From: Marinobacter sp. F4206
GTDB taxonomy: Bacteria > Pseudomonadota > Gammaproteobacteria > Pseudomonadales > Oleiphilaceae
Length of the DNA: 64,000 nucleotides
NCBI RefSeq assembly: GCF_019392195.1
Contig: NZ_JAHXKI010000002.1
Span: forward strand, 1,984,001 to 2,048,000
Reading direction: 5' to 3'
Positions 36,559-44,680 of this stretch are shown here, one piece after another. The first letter of the stretch is position 1; every line of letters starts with the position of its first letter. Both the position numbers and the translations under genes were made by a program. The notes under the pieces are model-generated. The model ran no database searches. It was not told the origin of the DNA and was given only the letters and a program-made list of their open reading frames with translations.

Positions 36559-37227
36559 TCAGGACTGGCTGGACACTGGGTCGGTAAGGGCTCTGGTCTT
36601 GCGGCTGTGATAGAGGAATGCGCCGATCAGCGACGCCACAACAAACAGGATCACGCTCAGCAGGAACTCGTACTGGTTGGCGTGACCAATCCCGGCGCCC
36701 GCCAGTGCGAACACCAGCATTTGTGGAAGGTACCCGAGGATGCTGCCCACCACGAACGGAGCAAACCGGATGTCCGAACAACCGGCGACCAGGTTGGTCG
36801 CCAGATTGCTGCCTACGGGCAGCAGACGAATCATCAGGACCTTCAACAGGGTTTGCTGGCGGAACAGGTTATCGAACTGGCGCATGCGCTGACCGAAGCG
36901 CCGGGCCAGTGACGACCGCAGCAGCCACCGTGCGATCAGGAAACAGCCGCCGGCGCCCAGCGCTGTCGCAAGGGTTGAGAGCAGGGTGCCATTGATCCCG
37001 TCCAGGGCATACCCCAGCACAAACGCCAGTATCTGCCGGGGAGCGCCGACTCCGGTAAACACGGCACCGGCAAGAGTCACAACCGCAAGGCCCGGCACGC
37101 CATGACTGTGGATATAGCTGGCGACCAGGCTCTTGTCTGTCAGCAAACCCAGCCAGCCCTGCTGGATGCAGACAAAGCCGACGACCGCCAACATCCCCAA
37201 ACACAGCCAGCGCACCCCGTTCTGCAT
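36559..37227 (-). CDS. VTT-domain (TVP38/TMEM64, DedA-superfamily) membrane protein
   Basis: The protein has 222 residues and about five to six membrane segments. The VTT fold is seen in VFTGVGAPRQILAFVLGYALDG, split across one re-entrant loop, and in VLMIRLLPVGSNLATNLVAG with GYLPQMLVFALAG. DedA-superfamily proteins have been shown to flip polyprenyl phosphates in some bacteria. Start ATG 37227 lies one base after the GT2 stop, so an in-frame ATG farther upstream, inside GT2, is not used. The place between donor synthase and transferase suggests it moves or recycles the lipid-linked sugar carrier; this is inference. Confidence 0.82.
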   Translation of the reverse strand: MQNGVRWLCLGMLAVVGFVCIQQGWLGLLTDKSLVASYIHSHGVPGLAVVTLAGAVFTGVGAPRQILAFVLGYALDGINGTLLSTLATALGAGGCFLIARWLLRSSLARRFGQRMRQFDNLFRQQTLLKVLMIRLLPVGSNLATNLVAGCSDIRFAPFVVGSILGYLPQMLVFALAGAGIGHANQYEFLLSVILFVVASLIGAFLYHSRKTRALTDPVSSQS

Positions 37228-37228
37228 G

Positions 37229-37996
37229 TCAGGATGCCTCCGCAATCGGCGCCCGGCTTTCGGACTCAATGATGTCGGCAATCACTGGGGTGCGGGTCCG
37301 GTGCAGCAGCCACATCACACCAAACAGATCGAGGATGCCGGCCCAGGCCCGGTTCCAGGCGGTATATTTGGAAGTGCCGCCGCCGCGCGGACGGTGGTTC
37401 ACTTCCACCACCGCTACTTCGCCGCCCAGGCCCTTGACCAGCGCCGGAATAAACCGGTGACCGTGGTTGAACCAGGGCATTTTCAGGAAGGTCGCCCGGG
37501 GAAACAGTTTGAGCCCGCAGCCGGTATCGGGCACCCCGTCGTGCAGAAAGGCGTCCCGGACCCGGTTGGCCAGGCGTGACTGGAATCGCTTCCAGGCCGT
37601 GTCCTTGCGGTTCTTCCGGTAGCCGGCAACGCAGAAGTCGGGATTCTTGATTGCGGTGGTCCGCTGCAAGAGCGCGGGGATATCCGACGGATCGTTCTGC
37701 CCGTCTCCATCCATGGTGGCGATTAGCTTGCCCTGGGCTTGCCGGATTCCCGTGGCTAGCGCCATACTCTGGCCGACGCTGTGCTGGTGGCGAACGGCTA
37801 CCAGCCGTCCATTCATCAGCCGGGCGGCCCGAATGGCGGTCGCCAGAGTCTGATCCTTACTGCCATCATCCACCAGCACCACTTCAAAATTCGGGTAGTC
37901 CCGCATCACCGCGAAGATCTCGGTGAGCAGGCTGGCAATGTTCTCCTGTTCATCCCTGGCTGGAATCACCAGTGACAATGATTTTTCCGGGCCCAT
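37229..37996 (-). CDS. GT2 polyprenyl-phosphate sugar synthase (DPM1/ArnC/FlmF-like)
   Basis: The protein has 255 residues of the GT-A fold. The nucleotide-sugar region is SLVIPARDEQENIASLL, then VLVDDGSKDQT, and the DxD-type motif is ATMDGDGQNDP. RPRGGGTSKYTAWNR near the C terminus matches dolichol- or undecaprenyl-phosphate glycosyltransferases. There are one or no membrane helices at the end, and no GtrB-type double helix is clear. It probably loads a sugar onto undecaprenyl phosphate in the cytoplasm for the ArnT-like enzyme. It is first in the operon. Upstream is a PmrA-like box at 38081-38097 with a GATAAT -10 element exactly 10 bases on. Confidence 0.86.
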   Translation of the reverse strand: MGPEKSLSLVIPARDEQENIASLLTEIFAVMRDYPNFEVVLVDDGSKDQTLATAIRAARLMNGRLVAVRHQHSVGQSMALATGIRQAQGKLIATMDGDGQNDPSDIPALLQRTTAIKNPDFCVAGYRKNRKDTAWKRFQSRLANRVRDAFLHDGVPDTGCGLKLFPRATFLKMPWFNHGHRFIPALVKGLGGEVAVVEVNHRPRGGGTSKYTAWNRAWAGILDLFGVMWLLHRTRTPVIADIIESESRAPIAEAS

Positions 37997-38064
37997 GGTT
38001 TCCCCTCCCCCAATTGTGGCCGAATCGACTGTTGCGGGCTGGAGTTACCCGTAACCTGATCGGG

Positions 38065-38097
38065 ATTATCGGGAAGGAACCTTAAACCAAGCTTAAA
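38065..38097 (-). promoter_or_regulatory. Promoter with PmrA/QseB-type box before GT2 operon
   Basis: CTTAAA-CCAAG-CTTAAA (38081-38097) is a direct repeat with 11-base period that fits the PmrA box layout YTTAAK-N5-YTTAAK. Ten bases away on the minus strand is GATAAT (38065-38070), a good -10 element. The box would sit over the -35 region. It overlaps the stop region of the sensor kinase gene. Confidence 0.7.
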
Positions 38098-39502
38098 CGG
38101 CCCGGCTGCGTGTGGCTGGCCGGGCCGGCAACCAAATGTGCACGCACAGACCGGTCTGGCCGTCGGGACGGTCATCAAGGGTAAGCTGGCCGCCATGAAG
38201 CTCGGCAATACGCCGGGCAATGGCCAGACCGAGACCGGCGCCGCCGCCCAGGCGCTGGTCGAGCCGGACAAAACGGCTCAGTGCGCGCTCCCGTTCGTCC
38301 GGTGCAATGCCCGGGCCCTGATCGCAGACGGCAACGTGGTAGCCGTCCCCGGACGACACCAGGCGAGTCAACACGGTTGTGTGTTCGGGGCTGTACTGAA
38401 TGGCATTGGCCAGCAGTGACCGCATCAGGGTGTTGATCAGGGCAGTGTTGCAATACACCATGGCCTGGCCATCCTCGTCTTCAAGCACCGGTTCGATGCC
38501 TTTTTTCAGCGCCAGGGGCGCAACATCGGCAATGCTCTGTTCCACGATGGCAGACAGGTTGTGGTATTGCGGGGCAAAATCGGTTCCCGCATCCACCCGG
38601 TTCAGCAGTAGCATCTGTTCGACCAGGTACACCATCCGATCGACCGACTGGGTCAGGCCCTCGAACCGGCCGGGGTCAGTCTCGCAGGCTTTTTCCAGGT
38701 TCAGCCGCAGGGCGGTCAGCGGCGTGCGCAGCTCGTGGGCGGCATCGGCGGAGAACCGGCGCTCCCGCTCCAGGGCCTGGTTCAACCGTCGGAGCAGACC
38801 GTTGACCGCATTGACCAACCCCGCCACCTCTTTCGGGGCCTGCTGTTCATCCAACGGATGAATGCGTTCGGGCGCCATGTAACGCACCGGTTTTTCCAGG
38901 CGCCGAAGGGGGCGGAAGCCGACCTGAACGGCAACAATCACTGCGACCACCAGCAGCGGCAACGCCAGCAACAGGGGCAGAACGTTGCCCAGCGCCAGTT
39001 CTCCGCTCAGTTCCTCGCGCACGTCCTCGCGCTGGGCGGTGCGAATCCAGAACCCGGTGGCGGGATCCCGAAGCGTGAACGTGCGCCAGAGAAAGCCGCT
39101 GACCTCAGTCCAGGCAAAGCCGGGCTGAAGTCCCAGCTTATCGTCGGCCTTCAGGGTATCGAGCAGGGGATCCCGCTCCGGCGACCAGACCTCAAAGGCG
39201 ATTTTCTTCTCATACTTGTGGCCGGAACCGTCCGGCAGGATCTCGTCTTCCTCGGACTCCGACAGCGCGCTCTCCGGTAACTTGAGGGTCTTGGACAGGA
39301 TGGTGGCCAGCTGTTCCTGCGACTGGGTGTCGGACAGATGCTGGACCAGCCCTTGAACGATGCGTGTGCTCTGGGCGAGTTCGGCATCAAACAGTTCTTC
39401 CAGCTGGTGATTACTGACATAGAAGCCCCAGCTTGCCGTAATCAGGGTGATCAGGAGGACTGTGGTGGCAACCATGACGGTCAGCGTGCGGGTCAGGCTC
39501 AT
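38093..39502 (-). CDS. PmrB/QseC-like sensor histidine kinase
   Basis: The protein has 469 residues. Helix 1 lies at about 7-30 and helix 2 at about 175-195, with a periplasmic sensor of about 145 residues that is rich in acidic residues (LSESEEDEILPDG near residue 85), as expected for a cation or peptide sensor. The H-box has H256 in DAAHELRTPLTALRLNL. The G boxes are CDQGPGIAPDERERA and [12 protein letters not shown]. Its start overlaps the regulator stop by four bases (ATGA). It probably phosphorylates the adjacent regulator. Polymyxin, metal or pH signals are inferred from family only. Confidence 0.92.
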   Translation of the reverse strand: MSLTRTLTVMVATTVLLITLITASWGFYVSNHQLEELFDAELAQSTRIVQGLVQHLSDTQSQEQLATILSKTLKLPESALSESEEDEILPDGSGHKYEKKIAFEVWSPERDPLLDTLKADDKLGLQPGFAWTEVSGFLWRTFTLRDPATGFWIRTAQREDVREELSGELALGNVLPLLLALPLLVVAVIVAVQVGFRPLRRLEKPVRYMAPERIHPLDEQQAPKEVAGLVNAVNGLLRRLNQALERERRFSADAAHELRTPLTALRLNLEKACETDPGRFEGLTQSVDRMVYLVEQMLLLNRVDAGTDFAPQYHNLSAIVEQSIADVAPLALKKGIEPVLEDEDGQAMVYCNTALINTLMRSLLANAIQYSPEHTTVLTRLVSSGDGYHVAVCDQGPGIAPDERERALSRFVRLDQRLGGGAGLGLAIARRIAELHGGQLTLDDRPDGQTGLCVHIWLPARPATRSRAV

Positions 39503-40182
39503 TCGCTGTCTCCGTGGGCGGCGGCCTGGCTGTCCAGCAGATATCCGACACCCCTGACCGTTCGGATGGTGGCCTTGCCGACCCGGCGCCGGAGGTGGTG
39601 CATGTGAACTTCCAGAGCGTTGCTCTCAACGCCCTGCTCCCACCCGTAGAGCTGGTCCTCAAGTCGCCGGCGGGTCGCGACCTGGTCCGGGTGGCGCATC
39701 AGGTAATGCAGAATCTGGAACTCACTGCGGGGCAGGCTGAAGCTCTCCCCGTCGACCGTTAGCTGGGCGGAGTCCGGGTTCAGCATCAGCCGCCCGATCA
39801 CCAGACCGTTGTGGGCGGTCGCCGCGCCACGTCGGCTCACCGCCCGGATTCGGGCCTTGAGTTCGGCCATGGCAAAAGGCTTGGTGAGGTAGTCGTCGGC
39901 ACCCGAGTCGAGGCCCTGGAGCTTTTCCCCGAGTTCGGCGCGGGCGGTCAGTATGATCACAGGGGTCTGCACGCCCTGCTGGCGCACACGCTTGACGATG
40001 TCGAGGCCATCCACCCGGGGCAGGGTCAGGTCCAGAATCACCAGGTCGAAATGCTCATCGGAAAGGGCGTTCAGCGCCTGCTGGCCGTCGTCGAGCCAGT
40101 CCACCGTGTTCTGATCGTCTCTGAGCATGTCGAGCATGGTGTTGGCGAGCAGGTGATCGTCTTCTACAAGCAGTATTCGCAT
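39499..40182 (-). CDS. PmrA/QseB-like response regulator
   Basis: The protein has 227 residues of the OmpR family. The receiver has E7/D8, the phospho-acceptor D51 in VILDLTLPR, and K in DDYLTKPFAM. The C-terminal winged helix has FSLPRSEFQILHYLMRHP and the recognition helix SNALEVHMHHLRRRVG, nearly the QseB/PmrA sequence. Start ATG 40182 (MRILLVEDD) is preferred over an ATG nine codons earlier. The TTAAG-N5-TTAAG boxes in three places around it fit PmrA and QseB binding, so it likely controls itself, the GT2 operon and the hemolysin operon. Confidence 0.93.
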   Translation of the reverse strand: MRILLVEDDHLLANTMLDMLRDDQNTVDWLDDGQQALNALSDEHFDLVILDLTLPRVDGLDIVKRVRQQGVQTPVIILTARAELGEKLQGLDSGADDYLTKPFAMAELKARIRAVSRRGAATAHNGLVIGRLMLNPDSAQLTVDGESFSLPRSEFQILHYLMRHPDQVATRRRLEDQLYGWEQGVESNALEVHMHHLRRRVGKATIRTVRGVGYLLDSQAAAHGDSE

Positions 40183-40226
40183 GGTTGGTCCTGACCTGGA
40201 AAACGACACAAGTTTGGCACAAAAAC

Positions 40227-40243
40227 CTTAAGGCCGGCTTAAG
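40227..40243. promoter_or_regulatory. PmrA/QseB-type box, proximal to regulator gene
   Basis: CTTAAG-GCCGG-CTTAAG is an exact direct repeat that matches the PmrA consensus and is also a palindrome, so it can be read in both directions. It lies 44 bp from the regulator start. A partner box begins exactly 33 bases away, three helical turns. Confidence 0.75.
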
Positions 40244-40259
40244 AAAACTCGTTATGGCA

Positions 40260-40292
40260 GTTAAGCCTGGATTAAGGCTCCCGCCCTAACCT
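40260..40292 (+). promoter_or_regulatory. PmrA/QseB-type box and -10 before hemolysin operon
   Basis: GTTAAG-CCTGG-ATTAAG (40260-40276) is followed after ten bases by TAACCT (40287-40292), a plausible -10. The 10-base spacing is the same as at the GT2 promoter. The start codon of the first gene is 60 bp beyond. Confidence 0.65.
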
Positions 40293-40351
40293 GATAGCCA
40301 GTTTGAGACGCCTTTCCCTGGGCCCAGTCAGTCGTTTTCTGGAGACCGCTT

Positions 40352-41050
40352 ATGTCAGACCCACTCATGATGTCCGCCTGTTGCCCCCCGGATTCCGAAG
40401 AAGTGGAACCCGTCATCCGGTGTGCCGGTCGCTGGCTGTGCCGGGTTGATGCCGATACCCGTATGGCTGCCAGTGTCGGCGAGTTTATCCGTCGCCGGTT
40501 CCAGCTCGCCTACGGGGCCCAGCCAGCGTTGCGAATTCCCGACCTGCTGGTGCTGACCTCGGCCCATGGCTCGCTACTGGCCGCGGTAGGCGTGCGCAAT
40601 GCCGACAGGGAATCCCTGTTCCTGGAGGATTACCTCGGGGAGTCGGTGCAGAACCGGATGCCTGAGCCCGGCGTTGATCGCGAGGCGATTGCCGAGATCG
40701 CTCATCTTGCCGGTGTAGAAGCCGGTGTCAGCCGTTACCTGTTTGCCAGTCTGGCGGTCTGGCTGGATAACACGGGTTACCAGTGGGTGGTGTGCACCGG
40801 CACCGATCAGCTGCGTAACAGCTTTCGCCGGCTTGGTATCGAGACCCACGTTCTGGCCGATGCGGATCCCGTCCGTCTTGCCGACGGGGGCGCGGGTTGG
40901 GGGCGTTACTACGACCATCACCCGGTGGTGATGGCGGTCAGCGTCGCCGAGAGCCTGGCGGCGCTCAAGGCCGTCGGTCTGCTCAAGGTCACGTTTCCGG
41001 TGAACGGCGCCGACGCCGAGATGGGAGGCCGTTATGGCCACACTGCCTGA
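40352..41050 (+). CDS. Thermostable hemolysin family protein (GNAT-like)
   Basis: The protein has 232 residues of the thermostable hemolysin family (PF12261), named for Vibrio delta-VPH. No signal peptide is seen. RMAASVGEFIRRRFQLAYGA near residue 35, PDLLVLTSAHGSLLAAVGVRNA and EIAHLAGVEAGVSRYLF resemble the core strands and helices of GNAT acyltransferases, and N-acyl or N-acetyl transfer is a reasonable suspicion. The start ATG 40352 has GGAG seven bases upstream. The overlap with the ligase gene (17 bases) shows co-translation. Its name does not prove haemolysis; its partners suggest lipid chemistry. Confidence 0.82.
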   Translation: MSDPLMMSACCPPDSEEVEPVIRCAGRWLCRVDADTRMAASVGEFIRRRFQLAYGAQPALRIPDLLVLTSAHGSLLAAVGVRNADRESLFLEDYLGESVQNRMPEPGVDREAIAEIAHLAGVEAGVSRYLFASLAVWLDNTGYQWVVCTGTDQLRNSFRRLGIETHVLADADPVRLADGGAGWGRYYDHHPVVMAVSVAESLAALKAVGLLKVTFPVNGADAEMGGRYGHTA

Positions 41051-43205
41051 CATGCTGGCGGCGCAAGTGCGTCGCACACCGGAACGGACCGCCCTGAAAT
41101 CGTCAGATGATGAGATCTCCTTTCGCGCGCTGTACGACGCTGCCACCGGGCTCGCTGGTGAGCTTGAGCGCCGAGGCGTGAGCTGTCTCGGTCTGGCCGG
41201 AGACAACACCCCGGCCTGGGTGATCGCGGATCTTGCCTGCCTGATGGCCGGTGTCGTTTGCGTTCCGGTGCCCGTGTTTTTCTCCCCAAGCCAGACTGAC
41301 CACCTGATCGGCCGGGCCGGCCTTGACGGTTTGTTATGGCCGGAACCGGCGGAGGGCCGCGAGGATCTGGGCGACGGGGTCTGGCTGGAGTTCCTGCCGG
41401 TGATCGGCGCCGCAGCCCGGATGCCCCGGGGGACAGCCAAGATTACCTTCACCTCGGGCAGCACCGGCACGCCCAAGGGCGTGTGTCTTTCGGCTGATCA
41501 GATGGCTGCAACCACCGAGGCCCTTCGCCAGCGCCTTGATGGCATCGAGCTGCGCCACCATCTGTGCATCCTGCCCCTGGCCACGCTGCTGGAAAACATA
41601 GCGGGCGTGTACCTGCCCCTGCTGATGGGCGCGAAGGTCGAGGTGGCAACGCTGGCCAGTCTCGGCATGACCGGAAGCAGCGGCCTCGATGCGGCCAGTC
41701 TGATCGCGGGCCTGAACCGGACCCGGCCGGATTCGGTCATCCTCGTACCCGAGCTGGCGGCCCTGCTCGTCGACGCTGCGGAGCAGGGTAACCTTGAGCC
41801 CGGCCAGTTTCGTTTTCTCGCCGTGGGCGGTGGCAGGGTATCACCGGAGCTGCTGGCCCGTGGCCGCAGCGCCGGCCTGCCGCTGTACGAAGGCTATGGC
41901 CTGTCCGAATGCAGCTCGGTGGTCGCCCTGAACGTTCCGGGGCAGGACCGGCCGGGCACCGTGGGCCGGCCCCTGAGCCATGTCCGGATCGAGCTGGATG
42001 GCGACCGGCAGATCCGCGTCCGGGGAAACACGCACCTGGGTTATCTCGGCGATTGGCCACTGTCCGATGAGCCCCTGAATACAGGCGATCTGGGCAGTCT
42101 GGATGACGACGGCTTTCTCCGGGTCAATGGCCGTTCCAAGAATCTGCTGATCACCAGTTTCGGGCGCAACGTCAGTCCGGAATGGCTGGAGAGCGAGCTG
42201 GTTCAGGCGATCGGTGCCCGCCAGGCCGTGGTATTCGGGGATGGTGAGCCGAATTTGCGCGCGCTGATCACCCTCGGCCAGGGCCAGTCGCAGGAACGAA
42301 TTGCTGAGGCCCTGAGCAGACTGAATGACCGCCTGCCCGATTACGCGCGGCTTGCGGTGGTGTACCTCCGCGAGCAATTGCTCAACCAGGCCGAGGGTCA
42401 CATCACCGCCAACGGACGCCCGGTCCGGGCCCGGATTCAAACCGATCTGCCGGCATTGCTGGCAGCAGCCACCCCCATCGATATGACGACTTCACTGATG
42501 AACCCGCCAGGAGGATCCCACATGGCATTTTTTGAAAAATTACAGCAGGACACCGCAGAAGCACGCGCCCACGTAACCGGGGCGCCGGTCATCCGGGCCA
42601 TTCAGGAGGGGCGCTTTGAGCTGAAAAGCTACATCTGGTTTCTGACCCAGGCCTATCACCACGTCAAACACACAGTGCCACTGATGATGGCATGCGGTGG
42701 GCGGCTGCCGGAACGGCTCGAATTCGTGCGCAAGGCCCTGGTGGAATACATCGACGAGGAATATGGCCATCACGAATGGATCCTGAACGATCTAGAGGCC
42801 TGTGGCGCCGACAAGGAGGCCATCCGACAGGGCAAGCCGGACACCTCGATCGAACTGATGGTTGCCTACCTGTACGACCAGATCAACCGCGGCAATCCGG
42901 CGGCTTTCTTCGGCATGGTGCAGGTGCTCGAGGGAACCTCCGTTGAGCTGGCAACACCGCTGGGTGAGCAGATCCAGAAGCAGCTGGGCCTGCCGGATCA
43001 GGCGTTCAGCTATCTCTACTCCCACGGTGCCCTGGATCAGGAGCATTTCGAGTTTTTCCGGGATCTGATGGACGCTATCACTGACGCGGATGACCAGCGG
43101 GCCATTATCGAATCGGCCCGGATGGTCTACCGGCTATACGGCGACATGCTGCATAGCATTCCGGTTCGGACCGGTCAGAAGGAGTCACAACATGAGGCTG
43201 CATGA
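41034..43205 (+). CDS. Acyl-AMP ligase fused in frame to haem-oxygenase-like di-iron oxidase domain
   Basis: The open frame encodes 723 residues. Residues 1-485 are an AMP-binding ligase: P-loop TFTSGSTGTPKGV, EGYGLSECSS, and NTGDLGSLDDDGFL, then NGRSKNLLITSFGRNVSP. The usual C-terminal catalytic lysine region reads ITANGRPVRARI, with arginine where lysine is common. Residues about 497-723 form a helical TenA/UndA-like domain with candidate iron ligands (numbered from the internal M497) E80 and H83 in DEEYGHHEW, E137 in VLEGTS, and H168, D172 and H175 in SHGALDQEH. This HxxxDxxH pattern is typical of haem-oxygenase-like di-iron oxidases. An internal start at 42522 may also be used. Substrate and product are unknown; a fatty acid is likely. 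Confidence 0.85.
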   Translation: MATLPDMLAAQVRRTPERTALKSSDDEISFRALYDAATGLAGELERRGVSCLGLAGDNTPAWVIADLACLMAGVVCVPVPVFFSPSQTDHLIGRAGLDGLLWPEPAEGREDLGDGVWLEFLPVIGAAARMPRGTAKITFTSGSTGTPKGVCLSADQMAATTEALRQRLDGIELRHHLCILPLATLLENIAGVYLPLLMGAKVEVATLASLGMTGSSGLDAASLIAGLNRTRPDSVILVPELAALLVDAAEQGNLEPGQFRFLAVGGGRVSPELLARGRSAGLPLYEGYGLSECSSVVALNVPGQDRPGTVGRPLSHVRIELDGDRQIRVRGNTHLGYLGDWPLSDEPLNTGDLGSLDDDGFLRVNGRSKNLLITSFGRNVSPEWLESELVQAIGARQAVVFGDGEPNLRALITLGQGQSQERIAEALSRLNDRLPDYARLAVVYLREQLLNQAEGHITANGRPVRARIQTDLPALLAAATPIDMTTSLMNPPGGSHMAFFEKLQQDTAEARAHVTGAPVIRAIQEGRFELKSYIWFLTQAYHHVKHTVPLMMACGGRLPERLEFVRKALVEYIDEEYGHHEWILNDLEACGADKEAIRQGKPDTSIELMVAYLYDQINRGNPAAFFGMVQVLEGTSVELATPLGEQIQKQLGLPDQAFSYLYSHGALDQEHFEFFRDLMDAITDADDQRAIIESARMVYRLYGDMLHSIPVRTGQKESQHEAA
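42509..42524 (+). promoter_or_regulatory. Internal ribosome binding site and in-frame start in the ligase-HDO gene
   Basis: AGGAGG (42509-42514) lies seven bases before ATG 42522, in frame with the ligase. Translation from it would give a stand-alone oxidase domain of 227 residues beginning MAFFEKLQQD, as separate HDO proteins begin. The linker before it (TSLMNPPGGSH) looks like read-through of a former intergenic region. Confidence 0.7.
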
Positions 43206-43974
43206 TCGGGTGTTTCTGTTGCTTGGCGGCACGGGCGGTATTGGCAAGGCCCTGGTCGAGCCCCTGATCCGGGCGGGAGCCAGGGTAATCGTGGCCTCCC
43301 GTCAACCGGAGGAGCTGGCTCGGCTGAGTGGCGTGTCTGCCGTGCATCTGGATCTGGCGGCTCCGGATCTGGAGCAACAGTTGGAGCGACTGAGCAAAGC
43401 CTATCCGGACATCGATGGGGTTATTCACTGCGCGGGCCAGAACTATTTCGCGAGTCTGGGCGATCTGCCGGTAACGGCCATTGATGATCAGCTCACGGTC
43501 AACCTTCGCAGCGCCATGCTGGTAGCCCGGCATTTTGCGCCACGCTTTCAGACCGCCGGCTATGGCGCGCTGGTGTTTGTGGGTTCCACCTTCGGCAGCA
43601 TTGGATTCCCCGGCTACACCGCGTACTGCGCCAGCAAGTTTGGCCTCCGGGGTTTTTCCGAGGCGCTCAGGCGGGAATTGGCGGATACCCCGGTGCAGGT
43701 GATCTATGTGGCGCCGAGGGCCACCGCGACTGCCATGAATCCCGAGGCGGTGAACGAGCTCAATCGCGCCCTCGGCAACACGATGGACAAGCCGGAGGTG
43801 GTAGCCGGGCAGATCCTCAAAGCCATGGAGCGGGATGACCGTCGCCGTTTCCTGGGCTGGCCGGAGAGGCTGTTTGTGGTGATCAATGGAATCCTGCCAC
43901 GCATTGTGGACAAGGCCATGCTGAAACAGTTGCCGGTTATCCGGCGTTATCTCAATTCGGAGGTGCTGTCATGA
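43192..43974 (+). CDS. Short-chain dehydrogenase/reductase (SDR)
   Basis: The protein has 260 residues of the classical SDR type. The cofactor motif is LLLGGTGGIGKALVE near the N terminus, with a GASR-like VASRQP that favours NADPH. Catalytic residues are S in VGSTFGSIG and Y-K in YTAYCASKFGLRG. The start MRLHDRVFLLLGG follows AAGGAG and lies 14 bases before the end of the ligase-oxidase gene. It may reduce or oxidise a carbonyl made by the previous enzymes. A C-terminal extension after about residue 235 ends near a hydrophobic patch, so loose membrane association is possible. Confidence 0.9.
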   Translation: MRLHDRVFLLLGGTGGIGKALVEPLIRAGARVIVASRQPEELARLSGVSAVHLDLAAPDLEQQLERLSKAYPDIDGVIHCAGQNYFASLGDLPVTAIDDQLTVNLRSAMLVARHFAPRFQTAGYGALVFVGSTFGSIGFPGYTAYCASKFGLRGFSEALRRELADTPVQVIYVAPRATATAMNPEAVNELNRALGNTMDKPEVVAGQILKAMERDDRRRFLGWPERLFVVINGILPRIVDKAMLKQLPVIRRYLNSEVLS

Positions 43975-44591
43975 AAGTGATCATTTTCCTGCTGACCGGG
44001 CTGCTGGCCCTGCCGGCCCTGGCTGCCGATCTGGATACGGAGCTGGCCGGCATCCAGCATCGCTGGGCCGAGATTCAGTACCAGATGCCTGAGGACGAAC
44101 AAGAGAAAGCGTTTGAAGCCCTGGCCGAGACCACGGGGGAGTTTGTCAGCCGGTATCCCGATCGCGCCGAGCCGTTGATCTGGCAGGGCATTGTCCTGAG
44201 CACCTACGCCGGGGCCAAAGGTGGGCTGGGCGCGCTGGGGCTCGTCAAGGACGCCCGGAAATCCCTGGAAGCGGCCCTGGCCATTGATCCCCGGTCGCTG
44301 GAGGGCTCGGCCTATACGTCCCTTGGCAGCCTGTACTATCAGGTGCCCGGCTGGCCCCTTGGATTTGGTGATGATGACAAGGCCCGGGAGTATCTGCAGA
44401 AAGCCCTGGCGGTCAATCCGGACGGCATCGATCCCAACTACTTCTTTGGCGATTTTCTGCGGGATCAGGACCAGCCGGAACAGGCCCGTCGCTATCTGGA
44501 GAAGGTCCTGGAAGCGCCGTCCCGCCCCGGTCGGGAGCTGGCGGATACCGGTCGCCGGGATCAGGCCAGACGACTTCTGGAACAGCTCTGA
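43971..44591 (+). CDS. Exported TPR-repeat protein
   Basis: The protein has 206 residues. The signal peptide MKVIIFLLTGLLALPALAA is cleaved near ADLD. The mature part has several helical TPR-like units, such as ARKSLEAALAIDPRSLEGSAY and AREYLQKALAVNPDGID, split by helices. It acts in the periplasm as a scaffold. It overlaps the SDR stop by four bases (ATGA), so the operon of four genes is translated together. Its role with the cytoplasmic enzymes is unclear and may point to export or envelope assembly of the product. Confidence 0.85.
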   Translation: MKVIIFLLTGLLALPALAADLDTELAGIQHRWAEIQYQMPEDEQEKAFEALAETTGEFVSRYPDRAEPLIWQGIVLSTYAGAKGGLGALGLVKDARKSLEAALAIDPRSLEGSAYTSLGSLYYQVPGWPLGFGDDDKAREYLQKALAVNPDGIDPNYFFGDFLRDQDQPEQARRYLEKVLEAPSRPGRELADTGRRDQARRLLEQL

Positions 44592-44680
44592 GGCCCGGGG
44601 CCTGCTCGCCGCCATAGACACCGTGAACTACACTTGCAGCGAAGAGGGCGGGAGGCCCTCGATCACGAAAAGTGCGTTTC

